Source of the DNA: Alphaproteobacteria bacterium MarineAlpha10_Bin3 | GTDB lineage: Bacteria; Pseudomonadota; Alphaproteobacteria; UBA8366; GCA-2717185 | NCBI GenBank assembly: GCA_002937525.1 | Contig: PTKA01000137.1 | Location: forward strand, 1 to 5,303 | Length of the DNA stretch: 5,303 nucleotides | Direction: 5' to 3' | Made by a program: the position numbers and the translations under genes | The notes under the pieces: generated by a model | Told to the model about the DNA's origin: nothing | The model's database searches: none | The model's input: only the letters and a program-made list of their open reading frames with translations | Part shown: one piece after another, positions 1-4,755 of the stretch | How the letters are laid out: every line of letters starts with the position of its first letter | Numbering within the stretch: the first letter of the stretch is position 1

Positions 1-910
1 CCCGCGCCGCCGCCGCCGCGACCGGCAGATCGGCGGCCCCGCTGGCCAGCGCCCAGGCGCCGTAATAGGCGTTCGAGCGGGCGATTTCAGTGGCGATATA
101 AACGTCGGCGAGCTTGTGTTTGATCGCCTGAAAGGATCCGATCGGCCGGCCGAAGGCATAGCGGTTACGGGCGTAATCCACCGCCATGTCGAGGCACGCC
201 TGCGCCCCGCCAAGCTGTTCGAAGGCGATCAGCACCGCTGCCCGGTCGAAAATTTCGCCGGTCAGCGCCCAGCCATGGCCGGGTTTGCCCAGCGGCGCGG
301 CGTTGGCATCGTCGAAGGCGATGCGCGCGTGGCTGCGCGTTGGGTCGACGGTCGGCACGGTTTCGCGCACGACGCCGGCAGCGTCCAGATCGACGATGCA
401 CAAGGACAGGCCGCCGCTACGGGCCAGGACCACGGCGAAATCGGCGACATCGCCATCGGCGACGGGTTGTTTTTCGCCGTGCAGCTTGCCGTCGGCCAGG
501 GTGACGGCGATGGTTTTGGGCGTTGGCGCGCCGACCCCTTCGGCGATGGCGAAACAGCCGATTGCCTCGCCGCGCGCCAGTTTCGGCAAATAGGTTTGTT
601 TTTGGGCATCGCTGCCGGCCAGCAGGATTGCTTCGGTCGCCAGATAGACCGAGGAGGAGAACGGCGTCGGCGCCAGCGCCCGGCCCAGTTCCTCGGCAAT
701 GACGCAGAGTTCTTCGTGACCGAGGCCAAGCCCGCCATGGGCCTCGGGGATCGTGGTTCCCATCCAGCCCAATTCCGCCATGCCGCGCCACAAATCGCGA
801 TCGAACGCGGCATCGCCATCCAGTATGGCGCGCGGCGCCGCATGATCGCCGAGAAACCTGGCGGCCTGATCGCGCAACAGGTTCTGTTCATCGGAGAAAT
901 CGAAATTCAT
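1..910 (-). CDS. Acyl-CoA dehydrogenase family protein, C-terminus missing (runs off left edge)
   Basis: The reading frame is open for 303 codons from an ATG at 910 to the left edge, without a stop. Acyl-CoA dehydrogenases are cytoplasmic flavoenzymes that make an alpha,beta-double bond in acyl-CoA thioesters. The N-terminus (MNFDFSDEQNLLRDQ) and residues 44-82 (MAELGW, IPEAHGGLGLG, EELGRALAP) match the alpha-helical N-domain. Residues 106-165 are the beta-domain. Residues 221-290 carry the hallmark C-terminal-domain motif: FDRAA, then EQLGGAQACLDMAVDYARNR, then FGRPIGSFQAIKHKLAD. The usual length is about 370-390 residues, so roughly 70-80 are missing. The flavin-site region reads AIAEGVGAPTP instead of the common TEPxAGSD, which places it among the divergent members that often occur as paired subunits. 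An in-frame ATG at 925 (5 codons upstream) is an alternative start: it has a GGGAG at 939-943 but long spacing. I chose 910 because it matches typical family N-termini. The acyl substrate is unknown. Confidence 0.9.
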   Translation of the reverse strand, partial: MNFDFSDEQNLLRDQAARFLGDHAAPRAILDGDAAFDRDLWRGMAELGWMGTTIPEAHGGLGLGHEELCVIAEELGRALAPTPFSSSVYLATEAILLAGSDAQKQTYLPKLARGEAIGCFAIAEGVGAPTPKTIAVTLADGKLHGEKQPVADGDVADFAVVLARSGGLSLCIVDLDAAGVVRETVPTVDPTRSHARIAFDDANAAPLGKPGHGWALTGEIFDRAAVLIAFEQLGGAQACLDMAVDYARNRYAFGRPIGSFQAIKHKLADVYIATEIARSNAYYGAWALASGAADLPVAAAAAR

Positions 911-979
911 GTCACGAACAATCATCCAGAAGCGGCATCTCCCATTGTCGGCATACCGGTTTCCATCGCGCAAGTGCGG

Positions 980-1060
980 AATCGTGGTATCGCCCGGTGG
1001 AGGCCGAATTTTATCGCACCGGTCGTCGCATCGGCCCTTGAAAACGACAAAACCACGATT
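980..1060. repeat. Nearly concentric inverted repeats in the divergent intergenic region
   Basis: A perfect 9-base inverted repeat has arms AATCGTGGT (980-988) and ACCACGATT (1052-1060). Inside it is a perfect 6-base inverted repeat, GGCCGA (1002-1007) and TCGGCC (1031-1036). At the centre is the palindrome ACCGGT (1018-1023). The three centres fall within about 1.5 bases of each other, near position 1020. The internal loops between the arms do not pair well. It could be an operator with spaced half-sites or a leader structure of the leftward transcript. A chance origin is possible for arms this short. Confidence 0.4.
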
Positions 1061-1093
1061 GTGCGGTTTCACACGCGACGGCGGTAAAATCGA

Positions 1094-1121
1094 TTGAATA
1101 GCAGTCCAGTTCAGGTATTAT
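1094..1121 (+). promoter_or_regulatory. Candidate sigma70-type promoter for the TRAP-amidase operon
   Basis: A TTGAAT box (1094-1099, 4 of 6 to TTGACA) is separated by 16 bases from TATTAT (1116-1121, 5 of 6 to TATAAT). It is followed by a leader of roughly 120 bases before the receptor start codon at 1247. It is the best match I found on the plus strand in this region. Alphaproteobacterial promoters are often weaker matches than this, so other sites remain possible. Confidence 0.4.
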
Positions 1122-1172
1122 CGGCGCGATAGCTCAATCCGATTTTCGGTAGACAACGGTTTAATTTTGGAC

Positions 1173-1191
1173 ATCCGCGCCGGTCGCGGAT
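1173..1191 (+). other. Small hairpin in the leader of the receptor mRNA
   Basis: ATCCGCG (1173-1179) pairs perfectly with CGCGGAT (1185-1191) around a five-base loop CCGGT. It lies about 55 bases before the receptor start and ends about 40 bases before the ribosome binding site, so it does not mask that site directly. No run of T follows it, which argues against a terminator. It could stabilise the mRNA 5' end. I see no recognised riboswitch pattern around it. Confidence 0.35.
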
Positions 1192-1233
1192 TGGAAGCCC
1201 AGCCATGCTGCAAATCTTGGCGGGCGATCACAA

Positions 1234-1240
1234 GGGAGGA
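1234..1240 (+). promoter_or_regulatory. Ribosome binding site that fixes the receptor start at 1247
   Basis: GGGAGGA lies 6 bases before ATG at 1247. The open frame continues upstream to an ATG at 1205, but that start has no purine-rich site and would put 14 extra residues before the Tat motif. The site therefore decides the start in favour of 1247. Confidence 0.85.
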
Positions 1241-1246
1241 AACACT

Positions 1247-2359
1247 ATGTCGGAAAAGCAACCCAAAGCGTCGCGTCGTAAGTTTCTGAAGGGCGGCGCA
1301 GTGGCCGCTGGCGCGGCGGCCGTCACATTGGCCGCGCCGAACGTCGCCACCGCGGCGCCGACCGTTCTGAAAATTCAGGCGGCATGGGGCGGCGGTATTT
1401 TTCTTGAAGACGCCAAGAACTATGTTGCCCGCGTGAACGCCATGGCCGGCAAGGGCCTGCGGCTCGACCTGCTGTCGGTCAACTCGGTGGTCAAGACCAG
1501 CCAGATGCAGGACGCGGTCCATCGCGGCGTCCTCGACGGCGCGCATTATGTCCCCGCCTACTGGTATTCCAAGTCGCCGGCGGCGTCGCTGTTCGGCACC
1601 GGCCCCTGCTTCGGCTGGTCGGCGCAGGAAATGCTGGGCTGGATCCATTATGGCGGCGGTAAGGCTCTTTTCAATGAATTGATGGGCACGCTTGGCCTTA
1701 ACCTGGTCAGCTTTTTCAACAGCCCGATGCCGGCGCAGCCGCTGGGTTGGTTCAAGGAAGAGATCAAAAACTCGGCCCAGATGAAGGGTCTCAAATACCG
1801 CACCGTTGGCCTGGCCGCCGACGTTATGAATGAAATGGGCTTGTCGGTCGTGCAATTGCCGGGTGGCGAAATTCAGCCGGCGATGAAGAGCGGCCTGATC
1901 GACGCCGCCGAATTCAACAACCCGACGTCGGACAGCGATTTTGGCATGCAGGATGTTTCCAAGCACTATCATCTGGCCAGTTTCCACCAGTCCCAGGAAT
2001 GTTTTGAAGTCACCTTCAACAAGAAAAAATTCGATTCCCTGTCGAAGGAACTTCAGGCCATTCTGGAATATGCTTCGGAAGCCGAAAACTCCAACTTCTA
2101 CTGGTACAGCACCCTTCGCTATGCCAATGATCTGGTCAAACTGAAGGAAAAACATGGCGTCAACGTATACCGTACGCCCGATTCGATCATGGCCGACCAG
2201 TTGAAGGCATGGGATGTCGTTGTCGACCGGATTTCGGAAAAAGACAAGTTCTTCGCCAAGGTGGTCGTATCGCAGAAAGCCTACGCCAAGAAGGTGATGA
2301 ACTACCTGCTTCTGAACGCACCCGATTACGGCTTGGCCTACAAGCACTATTTCGGCTAA
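1247..2359 (+). CDS. dctP: TRAP transporter solute-binding receptor, Tat-exported, TakP/FcbT1-like branch
   Basis: This 370-residue periplasmic receptor captures an organic acid and delivers it to the TRAP permease encoded downstream. Residues 1-36 form a Tat signal: SRRKFLKG at 9-16, a hydrophobic Ala/Val stretch at 17-30, and an AxA-type cleavage site (ATA, 34-36). Tat export is common in this branch and implies folding in the cytoplasm. The mature part has the family's features: LKGxxYR-like KGLKYR at 180-185, where Arg185 is the likely carboxylate-binding arginine of TRAP receptors; QLPGGEIQPAMKSGLIDAAE at 203-222; and a long C-terminal helical part from about 265. Gln164, Glu222 and Phe223 fall where TakP, from memory, has Gln, Glu and Trp at the ligand and sodium site, so Trp is replaced by Phe. 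The stretch 224-253 (NNPTSDSDFG, then FHQSQECFE) differs from the usual GPxxD and PGWxEPG segments. The ligand is unknown. The symbol is a family-level name. The start is fixed by GGGAGGA at 1234-1240. Confidence 0.93.
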   Translation: MSEKQPKASRRKFLKGGAVAAGAAAVTLAAPNVATAAPTVLKIQAAWGGGIFLEDAKNYVARVNAMAGKGLRLDLLSVNSVVKTSQMQDAVHRGVLDGAHYVPAYWYSKSPAASLFGTGPCFGWSAQEMLGWIHYGGGKALFNELMGTLGLNLVSFFNSPMPAQPLGWFKEEIKNSAQMKGLKYRTVGLAADVMNEMGLSVVQLPGGEIQPAMKSGLIDAAEFNNPTSDSDFGMQDVSKHYHLASFHQSQECFEVTFNKKKFDSLSKELQAILEYASEAENSNFYWYSTLRYANDLVKLKEKHGVNVYRTPDSIMADQLKAWDVVVDRISEKDKFFAKVVVSQKAYAKKVMNYLLLNAPDYGLAYKHYFG

Positions 2360-2369
2360 GCCGATCCGA

Positions 2370-2390
2370 CTTGCGCCACCGAGACGCAAG
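2370..2390 (+). other. Weak hairpin just after the receptor stop codon
   Basis: CTTGCG (2370-2375) can pair with CGCAAG (2385-2390) around a nine-base loop. It lies 10 bases after the receptor stop and about 30 bases before the much stronger hairpin at 2422-2447. With only six pairs and a long loop it is marginal alone. It may help shield the 3' end of the receptor message. Confidence 0.25.
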
Positions 2391-2421
2391 ATTCACCGGG
2401 TATGAAGAACCGATAACCCAT

Positions 2422-2447
2422 GAGGGACAGCCTGACGGCTGTCCCTC
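2422..2447 (+). terminator. Strong intergenic hairpin between receptor and permease genes (attenuator or mRNA stabiliser)
   Basis: Arms GAGGGACAGCC (2422-2432) and GGCTGTCCCTC (2437-2447) are perfectly complementary over 11 pairs around a four-base loop TGAC. TAATTTCT follows, a weak T-rich tail, so full termination is unlikely. In operons of binding-protein-dependent transporters, a hairpin after the receptor gene commonly lets most transcripts stop, or be protected from 3' decay, there. That yields much more receptor than permease. The same role is inferred here. Confidence 0.7.
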
Positions 2448-2466
2448 TAATTTCTGACCAAACGTC

Positions 2467-2472
2467 GGGAGA
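2467..2472 (+). promoter_or_regulatory. Ribosome binding site supporting a GTG start for the small permease
   Basis: GGGAGA lies 7 bases before GTG at 2480, in the frame of the small permease. The in-frame ATG at 2420 would begin directly before the hairpin at 2422-2447, has no good site in front, and would add 20 residues that look unlike a membrane protein. This supports initiation at 2480. Confidence 0.65.
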
Positions 2473-2479
2473 CCCGGGC

Positions 2480-3055
2480 GTGATTTTTATCATTCATTCC
2501 ATTGAACAGCTCAATATCTGGATTGGGCGCACCTTTGGCTGGTGTATCCTGATTCTGACGCTTTCGGTCGCCTATGAGGTGTTCGTGCGCTATGTCCTCA
2601 ACGCACCAACCGTATGGGCCTTCGACATGATGGTGCAGATGTACGGGGCGCTGTTCCTGATGGCCGGGCCCTATGCCCTCGCCCAGGACACCCATGTGCG
2701 CGCGGATGTGTTCACCCGCTTCCTGTCGGCCCGCTGGCAGGCCCGTATCGACCTTGTTTTATACATTGTGTTCTTTTTTCCCGGCATGGTGGCCCTGGTC
2801 TGGTATGGCTGGGAAATCGCCATGGATTCATGGCGTTATAAAGAAGTTAGCTGGAACAGCCCGGCCCGTATTCAGATTTATTACTTCAAAACTCTGATCC
2901 CGCTGGCCGGCGCCCTGTTCATCATACAGGGCGTTGCCGAATGCATGCGGTGCTATCTGGCGATGAAGACCAATCAATGGCTGCCGCGTCTGGAAGATGC
3001 CCGGGAAACCGAAGAACTCCTGCGCGACCAGACCACTGAACTCGACACTAAATAA
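2480..3055 (+). CDS. dctQ: TRAP transporter small permease subunit (DctQ family)
   Basis: This 191-residue inner-membrane protein pairs with the large permease to form the TRAP translocation unit. Four hydrophobic segments lie at about 18-36, 50-68, 90-112 and 134-154, as expected for DctQ. Family-like motifs are EVFVRYVLNAPTVWAFD (33-49), HVRADVF (72-78, after the second helix) and WNSPARIQIYYFKTLIPLAG (125-144). The C-terminus (165-191) is a charged, Glu-rich cytoplasmic tail. The GTG start at 2480 is chosen because of GGGAGA at 2467-2472 and because the upstream ATG at 2420 would place the strong hairpin inside the coding region. The resulting length fits the branch associated with TakP/FcbT-type systems. 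The gene lies 120 bases after the receptor and 44 bases before the large permease. The symbol is a family-level name. Confidence 0.92.
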   Translation: MIFIIHSIEQLNIWIGRTFGWCILILTLSVAYEVFVRYVLNAPTVWAFDMMVQMYGALFLMAGPYALAQDTHVRADVFTRFLSARWQARIDLVLYIVFFFPGMVALVWYGWEIAMDSWRYKEVSWNSPARIQIYYFKTLIPLAGALFIIQGVAECMRCYLAMKTNQWLPRLEDARETEELLRDQTTELDTK

Positions 3056-3079
3056 CCCGGTTTTTTGAACCAACCGGGT
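3055..3079 (+). repeat. Inverted repeat between the small and large permease genes
   Basis: ACCCGGTT (3055-3062, overlapping the last base of the stop codon) pairs with AACCGGGT (3072-3079) over eight bases, around a nine-base loop that starts with a run of T. The T run is inside the loop and not after the stem, so it is not a normal terminator on this strand. The stem ends just before the ribosome binding site of the large permease (CGGAG, 3084-3088) and could tune its translation or protect the mRNA. Confidence 0.45.
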
Positions 3080-3099
3080 CTGACGGAGCACGCACAGGA

Positions 3100-4467
3100 A
3101 TGACGAACCCCGAAGTCGCAATTCTAATGCTATCGCTGTTTATCCTGATCGTGCTGCTGGGGTTTCCTGTCGCCTTCACGCTGCTCGCCATGGGTATCGG
3201 CTTTGGCTATTACGCCTATTACGAAGCCGGCAGCATCGAAGCCATCACCGATGTATTCAGCAACAAGATTTTCTATTTGCTGAACCAGAATACCTATTCG
3301 GTGATGGAAAACGACACCTTGGTCGCGATCCCGCTGTTCCTGTTCATGGGCTATGTGGTCGAACGCGCCCAGATCGTCAACAAGCTGTTCTACTCGCTGC
3401 AAATGGCGGCCCGCAATCTGCCGGGGTCGATGGCGGTGGCGGCCCTGATTACATGCGCCGTGTTTTCCACCGCCAGCGGCATCGTCGGCGCGGTCGTGAC
3501 CCTGATGGGATTGCTGGCGTATCCGGCCATGGCCAAGGCGGGCTACGATAAAAGTTTCGCCTCTGGCGTCATCTGCGCCGGCGGTACGCTGGGTATTTTG
3601 ATCCCGCCCTCGATCATGCTGATCGTTTACGCCGCGATTGCCGAACTATCGCCGCTGCGCCTATACGCCGCCGCCATTATACCGGGGTTTCTGCTGGCCG
3701 GGTTGTACATCATCTACGTTATTGTGCGTGTTATGATAAATCCCTCGATCGCACCGAAACCGCGCGAAGAGGATGTTCCACCGCGCCGCGTTATTTACTG
3801 GCAATTATTGACCTCTTTCGTTCCCCTGACCGCGCTTATCATGCTGGTGCTGGGATCGATTCTGGGCGGCCTTGCGACCCCGGCCGAAGCCGCCGCGATG
3901 GGCGCGTTCGGCGGGCTGGTGCTGGCCGTGTTGTATGGTTCGTTCAACTGGGTGATGCTCAAGGAATCGGTCTATCTGACGGCCAAGGCGACCGCGATGG
4001 TGTGCTGGCTGTTTGTCGGGTCGTGGACTTTTGCGTCGGTCTTTTCATATCTGGGTGGCCACGAAATCATCGAACATTTCGTGCTCGGATTTAACCTCGC
4101 CCCCTGGCAGTTCCTGATCCTGGTTCAGCTCATCATTTTCGTTCTCGGCTGGCCCCTGGAATGGTCGGAAATCCTCATCATCTTCGTGCCGATATTCCTC
4201 CCCATGCTGCCGGCCTTTGGCGTCAATCCCTATTTCTTCGCCATGCTGGTGGCGCTCAACCTGCAAACATCGTTCCTCACGCCGCCGATGGCCATGTCGG
4301 CCTATTACCTGAAGGGGGTGTTGGGACGTGTCATCGAACTGGCTGAAATCTTCAAGGGCATCATACCCTATGTTTTCATCGTCATTTTCATCATGGTGAT
4401 GATGTATCAGTTCCCGCAGATCGCCTTGTGGCTGCCGGATTATTTTTTCGGCAAATATATCCCTTGA
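3100..4467 (+). CDS. dctM: TRAP transporter large permease subunit (DctM family)
   Basis: This 455-residue polytopic inner-membrane protein is the ion-coupled transport subunit that receives substrate from the receptor and works with the small permease. About a dozen hydrophobic segments span the length. Diagnostic motifs are PLFLFMGYVVERA (78-90), FSTASGIVGAVVTLMG (122-137), GGTLGILIPPS (161-171), the second-half counterpart GGLATPAEAAAMGAFGG (256-272), and NLQTSFLTPPMAMSAYYLKG (387-406). The last is close to the form found in the TakP/FcbT3-type branch (mannitol/chloroaromatic family by COG name). A charged loop at 218-230 (PKPREEDVPPRRV) joins the two halves. The ATG at 3100 is preceded by CGGAG at 3084-3088 with 11 bases of spacing, slightly long. 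The closer AGGA touches the start and is too near to act. Length and motifs are complete, so the gene appears functional. The symbol is a family-level name. Confidence 0.95.
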   Translation: MTNPEVAILMLSLFILIVLLGFPVAFTLLAMGIGFGYYAYYEAGSIEAITDVFSNKIFYLLNQNTYSVMENDTLVAIPLFLFMGYVVERAQIVNKLFYSLQMAARNLPGSMAVAALITCAVFSTASGIVGAVVTLMGLLAYPAMAKAGYDKSFASGVICAGGTLGILIPPSIMLIVYAAIAELSPLRLYAAAIIPGFLLAGLYIIYVIVRVMINPSIAPKPREEDVPPRRVIYWQLLTSFVPLTALIMLVLGSILGGLATPAEAAAMGAFGGLVLAVLYGSFNWVMLKESVYLTAKATAMVCWLFVGSWTFASVFSYLGGHEIIEHFVLGFNLAPWQFLILVQLIIFVLGWPLEWSEILIIFVPIFLPMLPAFGVNPYFFAMLVALNLQTSFLTPPMAMSAYYLKGVLGRVIELAEIFKGIIPYVFIVIFIMVMMYQFPQIALWLPDYFFGKYIP

Positions 4468-4502
4468 GCAACCGGGCGGTGCAAAATGCGGTTTGGATTT
4501 TA

Positions 4503-4507
4503 AGGAG
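4503..4507 (+). promoter_or_regulatory. Strong ribosome binding site for the small membrane protein
   Basis: AGGAG, within TAAGGAGTGA, lies 9 bases before ATG at 4517. It is the best Shine-Dalgarno match in the downstream half of the operon and is the main reason to accept the short frame as a real gene. Confidence 0.75.
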
Positions 4508-4516
4508 TGAGCTATA

Positions 4517-4723
4517 ATGTCCGCGTCAACCCTTGAGAAAATATTTGGGCTGCTCGGCGTGTTACTGGTCGCCGCGTTTGTTCTTGGGCTGGCGGAAAGT
4601 ATTTCCACCGGCGCCGCCGGATTTTGGGGTGGCCTTCCGTTCTGGGTGATCTGCGTAATCGTCCTGTCGCTGGTTTGTTATGACTACTGGAACACCTGTC
4701 TGCGGAAAAAATCCGCCGACTAA
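4517..4723 (+). CDS. Small two-helix membrane protein in the TRAP-amidase operon, unknown function
   Basis: I do not recognise this 68-residue protein. It has two hydrophobic segments likely to cross the membrane: residues 9-27 (FxxLGVLLVAAFVLGLAE) and 41-57 (PFWVICVIVLSLVCYDY). They are joined by a short Gly/Ser-rich turn (29-39, containing STGAAGFWGG). The C-terminus CLRKKSAD is basic, so both ends probably face the cytoplasm. It is preceded by a strong AGGAG site, lies 49 bases after the large permease and 32 bases before the amidase, and runs in the same direction. These facts support a real translated gene and not a chance frame. It may be an accessory subunit of the transporter or may help place the amidase at the membrane. 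Both ideas are inference from position only. Confidence 0.75.
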   Translation: MSASTLEKIFGLLGVLLVAAFVLGLAESISTGAAGFWGGLPFWVICVIVLSLVCYDYWNTCLRKKSAD

Positions 4724-4755
4724 AACCACCAATACTTTATCAAGAGGCGGACAAG

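Larger units (their letters stand above)
911..1246. other. Divergent intergenic region between acyl-CoA dehydrogenase and TRAP operon
   Basis: No coding region with family-like composition is visible on either strand in these 336 bases. The region must carry the control of both divergent genes. It holds a promoter candidate for the rightward operon (1094-1121), a set of inverted repeats centred near 1020 (980-1060), an imperfect dyad AAACC/GGTTT at 1050-1069, and a small hairpin in the presumed leader (1173-1191). The part from 1085 to 1170 is noticeably richer in A and T than the flanking genes, as expected for a promoter region. No regulator gene lies in the window. Confidence 0.7.

Noticed and set aside
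5..20. GCC/GCG triplet run near the left edge
   Set aside because: It encodes an alanine run in the C-terminal helices of the acyl-CoA dehydrogenase and is explained by GC-rich codon use. It is too short to be a meaningful repeat.
1008..1013. TAAAAT on the minus strand as a -10 box for the acyl-CoA dehydrogenase
   Set aside because: No acceptable -35 box lies at normal spacing upstream on that strand, so one hexamer alone is not enough to call a promoter.
116..1087. Long plus-strand open frame of 323 residues
   Set aside because: It lies opposite the acyl-CoA dehydrogenase, whose minus-strand frame has clear family motifs throughout. The translation is low-complexity Gly/Arg/Gln-rich with no recognisable domain, and it is an effect of high GC codon use.
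1205..1246. Upstream start giving the receptor 14 extra residues
   Set aside because: There is no ribosome binding site at that ATG, it would bury the Tat motif further inside, and the GGGAGGA at 1234-1240 points to 1247.
1118..2389. Minus-strand open frame of 423 residues opposite the TRAP receptor
   Set aside because: The plus-strand receptor has a Tat signal, family motifs and a good ribosome binding site. The antisense frame is an unsupported mirror of that codon pattern.
4468..4516. Possible terminator after the large permease
   Set aside because: Only a five-base AACCG/CGGTT pairing can be formed, with a long loop. This is too weak to separate the downstream genes from the operon.
4045..4608. 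Minus-strand open frame of 187 residues spanning the end of the large permease and the start of the small membrane protein
   Set aside because: It is His/Asp/Glu-rich, the typical reverse reading of transmembrane codons, with no domain. It overlaps two better supported plus-strand genes.
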